A stretch of 64,000 nt of DNA, from NCBI GenBank assembly GCA_038323835.1, contig JBBQHI010000014.1, forward strand, positions 1 through 64,000. The letters are read 5' to 3'. Below are positions 8,314 to 16,399 of this stretch, piece by piece (within the stretch, counting starts at the first letter, position 1; every line of letters begins with the position of its first letter). The position numbers and the translations under genes were made by a program. The notes below the pieces were generated by a model. That model saw only the letters and a list, made by a program, of their open reading frames with translations. It searched no databases and was not told where the DNA came from. The DNA comes from JACVRW01 sp038323835. Lineage in GTDB: Bacteria > Actinomycetota > Thermoleophilia > Solirubrobacterales > Thermoleophilaceae.

Positions 8314-8331
8314 CTAGTGCCTCCAGCCCAT
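8314..8331 (-). CDS. Micro-gene, pentapeptide MGWRH
   Basis: The 18-base gene ATGGGCTGGAGGCACTAG encodes Met-Gly-Trp-Arg-His, preceded by GAGGAGGACCG. It is the first gene after leader 2, in the position that MPGFKH occupies after leader 1. Confidence 0.7.
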   Translation of the reverse strand: MGWRH

Positions 8332-8434
8332 CGGTCCTCCTCGTGTCGAGTGCGGTCTGCATGTGGAGAGCAGCCTCGCGGGACCCGACGACCTCGCAAC
8401 GGGGATCACCCCCTGGAAATGCCCTGGTGTTTGT
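8332..8434 (-). promoter_or_regulatory. Conserved leader 2 (second copy)
   Basis: Second copy of the leader described at 3661-3766, ahead of array 2 and the LuxR gene. It starts shortly after the SDR stop, so the promoter probably lies near 8435-8478. Differences from copy 1 are scattered single bases plus a two-base loop insertion. Confidence 0.6.
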
Positions 8435-8478
8435 TGGGGGCCGCTCCGTCCCGGTGCGATTCGGTGAGGGGTAAGACG

Positions 8479-9246
8479 CTATCGGGGGGGCATCCGCAGG
8501 GCGCCGTCCAGCCTGACGGTCTCCCCGTTCATCATGGGGTTCTCCGCTATGGCGCAGGCCAGACGGGCGTACTCCTCCGGCAGGCCGAGCCGGGAGGGGA
8601 AGGGGACCTGCGCGCCCAGCGCCTGGCGCGCCTCCTCGGGGAGAGCGGCCAGCAGCGGGGTGTCGAAGAGTCCGGGGGCGATCGTGCACACGCGGATGCC
8701 GAGGCGGGCGAGGTCGCGGGCCGCGGGCAGGGTGAGACTCACCACGCCGCCCTTGGAGGCCGCGTAGGCGGTCTGCCCGATCTGGCCGTCATAGGCCGCG
8801 ATCGAGGCGGTCATCACCACGGCACCGCGCTCGCCGTCCGGGTCAGGCTCGCCTGTGGCCATCGCGGCGGAGCACAGCCGCAGCACGTTCCAGGTGCCGA
8901 TCAGGTTCACCCGCACCACGGTCTCGAAGGGCTGGAGGGCGGCCGCGCCGCGCTTGCTCACGGTGCGCTCGGCCCAGCCGATGCCGGCGCACGACACCGC
9001 CAGGCGGATGCCACCGAACGCCTCGACGGTGGCCGCCACCGAGGCCTCCACCTCGGCCTCGTCGGTCACGTCGGCCCGGTACGCCACCGCCCCGCCGCCC
9101 AGCTCGGCGGCCACGGCCTCGGCACGGCCGGCGTCGAGGTCCACCACGGCCACGCGCGCGCCGCGCGAGGCGAGCTCACGGGCGGTGGCGGCGCCGAGGC
9201 CCGAGCCTCCGCCGGCCACCAACACGCCGATTCCGTCCAGCTCCAT
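8479..9246 (-). CDS. Short-chain dehydrogenase/reductase (3-hydroxyacyl-CoA dehydrogenase type)
   Basis: A 255-residue classical SDR. The Rossmann motif GGGSGLG is at 13-19, Asp near 37 favours NAD(H), and YAASK gives the catalytic Tyr and Lys with Ser in MTASIAAY. The overall sequence resembles the HSD17B10-like 3-hydroxyacyl-CoA dehydrogenases of fatty-acid and branched-chain degradation. It precedes leader 2 on the same strand, but the leader probably has its own promoter. The exact substrate cannot be read from sequence. Confidence 0.88.
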   Translation of the reverse strand: MELDGIGVLVAGGGSGLGAATARELASRGARVAVVDLDAGRAEAVAAELGGGAVAYRADVTDEAEVEASVAATVEAFGGIRLAVSCAGIGWAERTVSKRGAAALQPFETVVRVNLIGTWNVLRLCSAAMATGEPDPDGERGAVVMTASIAAYDGQIGQTAYAASKGGVVSLTLPAARDLARLGIRVCTIAPGLFDTPLLAALPEEARQALGAQVPFPSRLGLPEEYARLACAIAENPMMNGETVRLDGALRMPPR

Positions 9247-9355
9247 CGGCCCGGCAGCGTATTTGACCGGCGTCTTACCCGCTTCTTACCGATCGCTGGG
9301 GGGTGTGTCGGAAGGTCGTGCTCCGCAGGCAACCCAATCCAATTAAGGAGCTCGC

Positions 9356-9781
9356 ATGTCACGCACACCCCGCCGGACCACCGCCATCGCCCTGGCCGCC
9401 TCGATGCTCACACTCGCCCTCGCCGGCCAGGCGTTCGCCAACACCCAGGACCTGCGGTCCCCGGACGCGAGGGACGCGGCGCGCCTGTCCCAGCTGGCCA
9501 CGCCCACCACCACCTACCAGGACCTCCGCTCCCCCGACGCGCGCGACGCAGCCAGCGTGTCCGAGCAGGGGCAGTACCAGGACCTGCGCTCCCCGGACGC
9601 GCGCGACGCCGGACGCGTCGTTCCCCAGGCCCCGGTGGCCTCCGCGTCGCCCTCGTCCGACGGGTTCAACTGGGGCTACCTGGCCATCGGCGCCGGCGCA
9701 CTGCTGCTGCTGATCGTGGCCGGCACGCTGATCACGCGGTCGGTGCGCGTGGGCGCGAAGGCGTCGGTGCCCACCAGCTGA
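9356..9781 (+). CDS. Secreted/membrane protein with three QDLRSPDARDA repeats
   Basis: A 141-residue protein. A signal peptide (cleavage near AFANT, residue 28) is followed by three copies of the motif QDLRSPDARDA separated by 16-24 residues, then a hydrophobic C-terminal segment (GYLAIGAGALLLLIVAGTLI) and a basic tail. It is therefore probably a single-pass membrane protein with its repeats outside the cell. This motif is common in small actinobacterial proteins of unknown function. The start follows TTAAGGAGCTCGC. It converges on the SARP regulator gene with only 7 bases between stops. Confidence 0.8.
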   Translation: MSRTPRRTTAIALAASMLTLALAGQAFANTQDLRSPDARDAARLSQLATPTTTYQDLRSPDARDAASVSEQGQYQDLRSPDARDAGRVVPQAPVASASPSSDGFNWGYLAIGAGALLLLIVAGTLITRSVRVGAKASVPTS

Positions 9782-9788
9782 CGGCGGC

Positions 9789-12700
9789 TCAGCCGAGCGC
9801 GGCGGCACGCGCGGCCCACACGTCCATACCGAGCTCGCGATATGTGCTCCTCGCCGCGGCGAGGAGCACGCGGGCCTGCTCCTCGTCGCCCGTCCCCGCG
9901 CGGGCGATGAGGAGGGAGGCCAGGTCGTGCTGCGCGTGGGCGAGCCAGGGGAGCGCGCCCATCCGGCGCTCGGTCTCGATGGCGGTGCGGAGGTGCCGCT
10001 CGGCGTCGTCGTGGCGGCCGAGCGAGGTGGCGAGTACCCCGAGCCCGCGGCCCACGGCGCCGAAGGTGCCCTCGAGAGGCGCCTCCGCGTAGAGCGCCTC
10101 GTACGGAACGAGCAGCTCGTAGACGGCTGTGGCCACGTCTGCATCCTCCGCGGACGCGCCGGCGTTCGAGAGCAGGCTGACGCTGAACAGCCACTCCGCG
10201 TCGAGGTGTTCCCGAGCGAGGTCCCGGGCCAGAAGCTCGTCGAGCACGGCGCGCGCCTCGCGCGGGCGGCCGAGCTCGGCATACAGGTGCGCGAGTGCGC
10301 AGGGGAAGCGGAGCAGCGTGGGGAACTCACGCACCGAGCGCCGCACGATGTCCTCCATCTCGGCGAGGCGCCCCTGCTCGCGGCGCAGCACGAACAGCCC
10401 GACCCGCTCGGACACGACGGAGTTCCAGCTCTGCGCCCGCCGGCCGAGGTCCTTCGATCCGGAGATCAGCTCCTCGGCCTCCGCGAAGAGCCCCTTCATG
10501 AGCGCGGCCACCATGCGGGTGGACCCCGCGTGCCACCGGTGGGCGGGCTGGCCCAGCTCTTCGGCAAGTCGCTCCAGGGCGTCCAGCTCGATCTCGACGG
10601 CCGCCGGATCGGCCAGCGCCCAGGCGCCGTGCAGGCGATGGTCGTGGCCCTCGTACTCCAGCTCCTTGTCGCCGATTCTCTGAGCCAGCGAGATGAGCTC
10701 CTCCGCTGCCTCTCCGAGGCCCACGTTGCCCGGGCCCTCCACGGCCGGCACGTACCCGTTGAGGGCGTAGGCGAGCGTCACCGGATCGCCGATCCGCCGC
10801 GCCATGTCGAGCGCCTCCTGGGCGAGCATGAGCCTTCGATCGCGCCGAGGCTCGTCCCGGATCGCGGGCGCGAGTCGCGCGAGCAGCCGAACGCGCGCCG
10901 GACTGTCTCCCTCGCCCACCGCGTCGAGCGCACGCTCGATCAGGGGGACCATCGCCGCGTCGCTGCCCGAGCGCGCCCAGGAGAACCGGCCGCAGTAGGC
11001 GAGGGCGGCCCGCGCCAGCCGGTCGGGCCAACCGCCTGCATCGGCGAGGGCCGCGGCACGGGTCAGGACCTCCTTCGCCTGTGTCGCGTCGCCGGCCCGG
11101 CTGAGCGCCTCGCCGAGTGCCAGCAGCAGGTCGCAGCTCCGCTCGTCGTCCGGGGCCACCGCGTCGATCAGATCCAGGGCGTTGGCGTAGTGCCGCGCGG
11201 CCTCCTCGAAGCCGAGCTGGGACGCCGCCCGGTCGCCTGCGAGTGACGAATAGTGGATCGCCTTCCCGGCCTCGGCATTCCCGGCGGCGAGGTAATGGTG
11301 GGCCAACTCGGCGAGGTGCGCCTCGGGGCTGCGCGCATAGAGGCCCTCGAGCGCCTCGGCGATGTCGCGGTGCAGGCGCGGCCGCCGCGTCGCCGGGATG
11401 GCCTCGTAGATGCTGTCGCGCATGAGAACGTGCGCGAAGCGCATGCGCCCCCTGCCACCGGGCACCTCGCCGACCAGGCGGGCCGTGGCGGCCTCCTCGA
11501 CGGCTGCGTACAGCTCGTCCTGCTGGAGTTCGCTCACGCGCTCCACCGCCTCGAGGTCGAACTCGCGGCCGAGCACGGACGCCAGCACGAGCACGTCGCG
11601 AGCCTCGGATGACTGACCTTCGAGCCGGAGCCCGATGGCCTCCTTCACGCCCTGGGGGATCGGAAGCGCAGCCTCGCCGCCGCCCCGCTGGTCGGCGTCC
11701 TGCCCGGCCAGCAGGCGCGCCACCTCGCCCGCGAAGAGCGGGTTGCCCGCCGTCTCCTCGTGGAGCCGGTCGATCAGCTCGCCGGCCGCCGGACGCCCCA
11801 TCGTCAGCTCGAGCAGGCGGGCGGTGCCGGGACGGCTGAGGCCACCCAGGGAGATCCGTGTGACCACTCCCTCCCGGGTCAGCTCGGGGAGCGCCTCGGC
11901 GAGCGGGTGCCCCGGTCCGACCTCGGTATCGCGATAGCAACCGACGATCAGGATCGGCGCGGCGGCCAGTTCCGCGACCATGAATCGCAGCAGCAGAAGC
12001 GAGGGTGCGTCGGCCGCATGCAGGTCGTCGAGGAAGACCGTGAGCGGTCGCGCCGCGGCAGCGCGCCGGAGGAAGGACGCCACCGCATCGAACACCTGGA
12101 AGCGGTCGCTCTCGGACTCGGACGCCGGTGCCGGCGGCAGATCGGGGAGCCTCTCGCGCAGCTCGGGGACGATCGTGGCCAGCCGGGCACCGTCCCGTCC
12201 GACCTGCGAGCGGAGGAGGACGCCGTCCAGGTCGCGCAGGTACGAGCGCAGCACCTGGACCCACGGCCAGTAGGCGGGGGCCCCGCCCGCCTCCCAGCAG
12301 CGCCCTACGAGCACGCGCGCCCCCCGCGCGCCCGCCTGTCCGGCCAGGGCTTCCGCGAGCCTGCTCTTGCCGACCCCCGGCTCTCCTCCAACCAGGACCA
12401 GGCCTCCTCGCCCGGACACGGAGGCCTCGAACCGCGACAGCAGCTCCTCCATCTCCGTCTCGCGACCCACGAGCTCCGCAGAGGTCGCGGGCTGCACCGG
12501 CTCCTCGAGCCGCTCGACCGGGGACGCGTCGAGGCTCGGATCCTGAGCGAGGATCCCGCGTTCCAGCTCCTTCAGCCGCCGGCCCGGCTCCAGACCGAGC
12601 TCCTCCACGAGGACGCGCCGGGCGTCGCGGTAGGCCTCGAGCGCCTCGGCCTGGCGGCCCGAGCGGTAGAGGGCAAGCATGAGCTGTCCGCGCGGTCGCT

Positions 12701-13292
12701 CGCGCAGCGGCTGCTGGGCGATGTGAGACTCGAGCTCGCCGATCAGCCCGGCGTGGCGGCCGAGCGCGAGGTCAGCCTCGAAGCGCTCCTCGAGCGCATC
12801 GAGGCGAAGCTCGTCCAGGCGCGCGATGTCGCTCTGGAGGGCGCCCTCGAAGCTCAGGTCCGCCAGTGGCGGACCGCGCCACAGAGCCAGGGCGTCGTGC
12901 AGGGAGCGCGCGGCCTCGCCCGCGCGGCCTGTCTCTGCTGCCGCCTTCGAGCGGCCCACGGCGTCCTCGAAGAGATCGAGGTCGAGCCGCCCGGGCTCCA
13001 CCCGCAACTCGTATCCCGGAGGGCGGGTCACCAGAACCTCGCCGGAGGCGCCTCGGGTTCGCTCCGGCTCGAGCAGGTCTCGAAGCTGCGAAATGTGCAT
13101 CTGGAGCGCCTTTGCCGCACCTCGGGGAGGTGTCTCTCCCCACAGGGCCTCGCTCAGGCGATCGCTCGACACGGTCTCGTTCGCGTTCAGCAGGAGCACG
13201 CCCAGAAGCAGCCTCTGCTTCGGGCTTCTGCAGGAAAGGCGCCGGTCGCCTTCGCAGACCTCGAGCGGACCAAGGATCTTGAACTCCAACAT
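9789..13292 (-). CDS. SARP/BTAD-type transcriptional regulator with ATPase and TPR domains
   Basis: A 1167-residue protein. An OmpR-like winged helix (residues about 1-90) is followed by a bacterial transcriptional activator domain (about 95-245, ending VEELGLEPGRRLKELE), an ATPase with P-loop GGEPGVGKSRL near 300 and Walker B VFLDDLHAAD, and a long TPR-like C-terminus. This is the layout of large SARP/AfsR-like regulators that control secondary metabolism or development. The targets are unknown. ATG 13292 begins with the conserved MLEFKILGPLEV. Confidence 0.9.
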   Translation of the reverse strand: MLEFKILGPLEVCEGDRRLSCRSPKQRLLLGVLLLNANETVSSDRLSEALWGETPPRGAAKALQMHISQLRDLLEPERTRGASGEVLVTRPPGYELRVEPGRLDLDLFEDAVGRSKAAAETGRAGEAARSLHDALALWRGPPLADLSFEGALQSDIARLDELRLDALEERFEADLALGRHAGLIGELESHIAQQPLRERPRGQLMLALYRSGRQAEALEAYRDARRVLVEELGLEPGRRLKELERGILAQDPSLDASPVERLEEPVQPATSAELVGRETEMEELLSRFEASVSGRGGLVLVGGEPGVGKSRLAEALAGQAGARGARVLVGRCWEAGGAPAYWPWVQVLRSYLRDLDGVLLRSQVGRDGARLATIVPELRERLPDLPPAPASESESDRFQVFDAVASFLRRAAAARPLTVFLDDLHAADAPSLLLLRFMVAELAAAPILIVGCYRDTEVGPGHPLAEALPELTREGVVTRISLGGLSRPGTARLLELTMGRPAAGELIDRLHEETAGNPLFAGEVARLLAGQDADQRGGGEAALPIPQGVKEAIGLRLEGQSSEARDVLVLASVLGREFDLEAVERVSELQQDELYAAVEEAATARLVGEVPGGRGRMRFAHVLMRDSIYEAIPATRRPRLHRDIAEALEGLYARSPEAHLAELAHHYLAAGNAEAGKAIHYSSLAGDRAASQLGFEEAARHYANALDLIDAVAPDDERSCDLLLALGEALSRAGDATQAKEVLTRAAALADAGGWPDRLARAALAYCGRFSWARSGSDAAMVPLIERALDAVGEGDSPARVRLLARLAPAIRDEPRRDRRLMLAQEALDMARRIGDPVTLAYALNGYVPAVEGPGNVGLGEAAEELISLAQRIGDKELEYEGHDHRLHGAWALADPAAVEIELDALERLAEELGQPAHRWHAGSTRMVAALMKGLFAEAEELISGSKDLGRRAQSWNSVVSERVGLFVLRREQGRLAEMEDIVRRSVREFPTLLRFPCALAHLYAELGRPREARAVLDELLARDLAREHLDAEWLFSVSLLSNAGASAEDADVATAVYELLVPYEALYAEAPLEGTFGAVGRGLGVLATSLGRHDDAERHLRTAIETERRMGALPWLAHAQHDLASLLIARAGTGDEEQARVLLAAARSTYRELGMDVWAARAAALG

Positions 13293-13349
13293 GCACGCGC
13301 CCCGGAGGCCGACGCTACCTGTTCGCGACCGCCCGGCGGCGGGAGCGAG

Positions 13350-14330
13350 TCAGGCCGCGGAGGCCACGGCGAGCCCGAACAGCGCGCTGTCGTCGGTGAG
13401 GAAGGCGTCGAGCCGCAGCCCGGCAGCCCGCAACTCGCCCTCCACCGCCTCGCGGGTGAACTTGGCGCTGATCTCCGTGCGGATCTCCTCGCCGTCGGCG
13501 AAGCGCACCTCGAGGTTCACCCCGTCGATGTGCACGGTCTGTGCCCCGTTGGCGCGCAGGCGCATCTCGATCCACGAGTTGGCCCGGTCGAAGAAGGCCA
13601 CGTGCTCGAAGGCCTCGGGCACGAAGTTGGCGCCCAGGCCGTCGTTGATCACACGCAGGACGTTGCGGTTGAACTCTGCCGTCACGCCCTCGCTGTCGTT
13701 GTAGGCCGCTTCGAGGATCGCCCGGTCCTTCACCAGGTCGGTGCCGATCACCAGCCGGTCGTGCGGTCCCATGAGGGCGCGCACGCTCTTCAGGAAGCGC
13801 CGGCGCTCCGGGGGATAGAGGTTGCCGATCGTCCCGCCGAGGAAGGCGAATAGCCGCCGGTCGCCCTCGGGCACGCGGCCGAGGTCGCGGCCGAAGTCGC
13901 CCACCACGCCGTGCACGTCGAGTCCGGGGTAGAGCTCCACCAGCTCGACGGCGCAGGCCTGGACCACGGACTCGTCCACGTCGAAGGGCACGTAGCGCCG
14001 CAGCGATCCGGCACCGGCCATGGCGTAGAGGAGCGCTCGGGTCTTCGAGGCCGTGCCCGAGCCGAGCTCAACCAGTTCCTCGGCATCGGCCAGGGCGACG
14101 AGATCCGGCGCGTGGCGGTTCAGGATCGTGCGCTCGCAGCGCGTCGGGTAGTACTCCGGCAGCGAGGTGATGCGGTCGAAGAGCTCGGAGCCGTGCTCGT
14201 CGTAGAAGTACTTCGGGGGCAGTTCCTTGAGCGGCTTGGCCAGGCCGGTGCGCACGTCGTCGCCGAGGGTGTCGCGCACGTCGCAGCAGTCGATCACCAC
14301 CGAGGCCTCGGGTGACGCGGCGCCGCTCAT
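13350..14330 (-). CDS. egtD: L-histidine N-alpha-methyltransferase EgtD
   Basis: A 326-residue SAM-dependent enzyme that trimethylates histidine to hercynine, the first step of ergothioneine synthesis. The family signatures are present: KYFYDEHGSELFDRIT, the SAM motif LVELGSGTASKTR and FLGGTIGNLYP. The frame is open further upstream, but the ATG at 14330 overlaps the egtB stop as ATGA and gives the normal length, so it is chosen. It is translationally coupled to egtB. Confidence 0.94.
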   Translation of the reverse strand: MSGAASPEASVVIDCCDVRDTLGDDVRTGLAKPLKELPPKYFYDEHGSELFDRITSLPEYYPTRCERTILNRHAPDLVALADAEELVELGSGTASKTRALLYAMAGAGSLRRYVPFDVDESVVQACAVELVELYPGLDVHGVVGDFGRDLGRVPEGDRRLFAFLGGTIGNLYPPERRRFLKSVRALMGPHDRLVIGTDLVKDRAILEAAYNDSEGVTAEFNRNVLRVINDGLGANFVPEAFEHVAFFDRANSWIEMRLRANGAQTVHIDGVNLEVRFADGEEIRTEISAKFTREAVEGELRAAGLRLDAFLTDDSALFGLAVASAA

Positions 14331-15517
14331 CTCACATCCTCGGCGCACCGGAATCCGGCGAAGACCTGGCGCCGCTGCGGCAGGTCCCAGTTGCGGAAGG
14401 ACTCCCTCGCCACGGGCGGCCGGGTGGCCCACGAGGCGCCGCGGAGCACCCGGTAGCCGTGGCCGAAGAACACCTCGGAGTACTCGCGGTAGGGGAAGGG
14501 CTCGAAGCCCGGGTAGCCGCCGAACTCGCTCGCCGTCCACTCCCAGCAGTCGCCCACGAACGGACCCGCGGGCCCCGGGCCGAAGTCGAGTTGGTCGAGG
14601 TGCCCGCGGGTCGCGCCGGCCTCGGCCGCGGCGCGCTCCCACTCCGCCTCCGTGGGCAGGCGGGCCTCGCGCCAGCGCGCGTAGGCGTCGGCCTCGAACC
14701 AGGACACGTGCATCACGGGCAGGTCGCGCTCCAGGGGCAGCTCACGGTCGAAGCGCCGGATGCGCTCGTCCGCGGTCCAGTACAGCGGTCGCTCCCAGCC
14801 CTCGCGCAGGCGGGTCTCCCACCCCTCGGGTGACCACAGCTCGGAGCGCCGGTAGCCGTCGTCCTCCACGAAGTCCAGGTAGGCGCCGTTGGTCACCGGC
14901 GCGCGGTCCACGGTGAAGGCGACCAGCTCCACCTCGTGCCTGGGGTGCTCGTTGTCATACGCGAACCCCGGCCCGTCGTGGCCGAGCTCGAAGCGCCCGG
15001 CGGGCACCGCGATCGAACCCTCCGCCGCCGCCCCGCCGGCCGGTGTCCGCTTCGGGCAGAACGTGCCGGGCTCGGCCAGCTGGAGCGTCTGGAGCATCGT
15101 CTCGTTGTGCTGGTGCTCGTGCTGGAGCACGAGGTGCCACAACCAGCCCGCTTCGCCACCGGCGCGCGCCACCTGGAGCGAGCGCTCGCGCACCGCCTCG
15201 AGGTACTCGAGCGCCTCGCCGCGCCGCAGGTACGGGAGCTCGCCGCGGTCGGCGCGTGGAGTCTCGAAGGCGTCATAGAGCTCGGCCAGCTCGGGCCGCA
15301 GGAGGTCAAGTCCTCCGGCTCGGTGGCCCACCCACAGATCCTCGTAGGCCGCGATGTGGCCGAGGTCCCACACCAGCGGGCTCATGAGCGGGTCGTGCAC
15401 CCGGTCCAGGTCCTCGTCGGAGACCGGCTCGACGAGCGCGAGCGTGCGCTCCCGGGCCTCCGCGAGAAGCACTTCGGCCCCTCCACGGGGCGGTGTCTGA
15501 ATATCTGGAGGACTCAC
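14327..15517 (-). CDS. egtB: Ergothioneine sulfoxide synthase EgtB
   Basis: A 396-residue non-heme iron enzyme that joins hercynine to a thiol donor through oxidative C-S bond formation. The N-terminal DinB-like half carries the iron His ligands in WDLGHIAAYEDLW and QHEHQHNE. The C-terminal formylglycine-generating-enzyme-like half ends with GYRVLRGASWATRP...GFRCAED. The start is GTG 15517, next to an AT-rich stretch that may hold the promoter. EgtA, EgtC and EgtE are not adjacent, so either they lie elsewhere or this EgtB uses cysteine directly. Confidence 0.93.
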   Translation of the reverse strand: MSPPDIQTPPRGGAEVLLAEARERTLALVEPVSDEDLDRVHDPLMSPLVWDLGHIAAYEDLWVGHRAGGLDLLRPELAELYDAFETPRADRGELPYLRRGEALEYLEAVRERSLQVARAGGEAGWLWHLVLQHEHQHNETMLQTLQLAEPGTFCPKRTPAGGAAAEGSIAVPAGRFELGHDGPGFAYDNEHPRHEVELVAFTVDRAPVTNGAYLDFVEDDGYRRSELWSPEGWETRLREGWERPLYWTADERIRRFDRELPLERDLPVMHVSWFEADAYARWREARLPTEAEWERAAAEAGATRGHLDQLDFGPGPAGPFVGDCWEWTASEFGGYPGFEPFPYREYSEVFFGHGYRVLRGASWATRPPVARESFRNWDLPQRRQVFAGFRCAEDVR

Positions 15518-15574
15518 GAGACGGGGCCCGTCGAAGACTATCCAGGCCCCGATCCGTTACACGTGAACTTTCTA

Positions 15575-15781
15575 TTACTCGCTGACGCGCTCCACGAGGA
15601 ACGAGATGCGCACGAGTGCGCGCCACTCGTCCAGGTTGTCCCCGCGCAGGCCGGTGGACACCACGTCCACCGCCTTGATGTTCCGAAGCGACACGCGGGC
15701 GTCGTCCAGAGCCGCCTTCACCGCGCCGTCCGAACTGTCGGGCGAGCTTCCCACCACCTCGATGATCTTCGTGACCGCCAT
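15575..15781 (-). CDS. Dodecin family protein
   Basis: A 68-residue protein of normal dodecin length (MAVTKIIEVVGSSPDSSDGAVKAAL...). Dodecins form hollow dodecamers that bind flavin or other ligands. In flavin-binding members a Trp lies in the DWFEV-like segment; here the segment reads IKAVDVVS without Trp, so flavin stacking is doubtful and it may belong to the Trp-less dodecin-like group. The ATG at 15781 follows a perfect GGAGGAG Shine-Dalgarno and is preferred over an upstream start. Confidence 0.88.
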   Translation of the reverse strand: MAVTKIIEVVGSSPDSSDGAVKAALDDARVSLRNIKAVDVVSTGLRGDNLDEWRALVRISFLVERVSE

Positions 15782-15896
15782 CCGTCTCCTCCGTTCGCTG
15801 ACCCTCCGGCGCTTCGAACCTACCGCGTGGGCGCGGCGCTTCAATGCGCCCGGTGCCGCTTTACCGGGCCCGCGGCAGCGTGTAGGTTCCGGGGCG

Positions 15897-16397
15897 ATGG
15901 AGGCCTCGAGGGCGGAGCATGAGAGCGGCTACCTGGATCTGTCGCGGCTGACGCCCGGCGAGTACATGGGCATGGGCGCCGCGCTGGTGCTGTTCCTGTC
16001 GCTGTTCCTGCCCTGGTTCACCACCAGCTCGTCGAACCCCTTCAGCAAGCTGGGCTCGGTCGCCGGCGGCGACAGCGCCAACGCCTGGCAGACCTTCTCC
16101 ACGCTCGACTGGCTGCTCGCCCTGGCCTGCACGGCGCCGTTCATCCTGGCCTGGATCCTGGCGCGCGGGCACAAGCTCACCTGGAAGCCGGGCGAGGTCA
16201 CGATGATCGTGGGCATGATCGCCGTGGTGCTGATCCTCTGTAACGGGATCATCCTCGGCCGCCCAGGCGACACGGTGGACATCGGACTCGGTGTGGGCTA
16301 CTTCGTGGCACTGCTCGCGTCGATCGGCCTGCTTCTCGCCGGCTACCTGCGGCAGGCCTACTACACCGACGTGCGCAAGCCGCCGGGCGTGATCTGA
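15897..16397 (+). CDS. Four-helix membrane protein of unknown function
   Basis: A 166-residue protein with four predicted transmembrane segments (about 22-42, 68-88, 100-120 and 127-147) and a charged N-terminus with many Glu. The family is not recognised. It is transcribed with glpX, whose GTG follows 2 bases after its stop. ATG 15897 gives a compact protein; a longer frame upstream lacks coding character. Confidence 0.65.
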   Translation: MEASRAEHESGYLDLSRLTPGEYMGMGAALVLFLSLFLPWFTTSSSNPFSKLGSVAGGDSANAWQTFSTLDWLLALACTAPFILAWILARGHKLTWKPGEVTMIVGMIAVVLILCNGIILGRPGDTVDIGLGVGYFVALLASIGLLLAGYLRQAYYTDVRKPPGVI

Positions 16398-16399
16398 GC

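Noticed and set aside
3661..8434. Leaders as cobalamin, SAM, c-di-GMP or other known riboswitches
   Set aside because: The consensus boxes of those classes that I know are not visible in either copy. The element is left as unclassified.
2047..9246. A cytochrome P450 or radical-SAM enzyme near the micro-gene arrays
   Set aside because: None of the proteins here shows the P450 heme motif FxxGxxxC or a CxxxCxxC radical-SAM cluster. The biarylitide analogy therefore rests on peptide form only.
13350..14642. An N-terminally extended EgtD of 430 residues
   Set aside because: The extra 100 residues are the antisense-phase shadow of egtB. The ATGA overlap and normal EgtD length fix the start at 14330.
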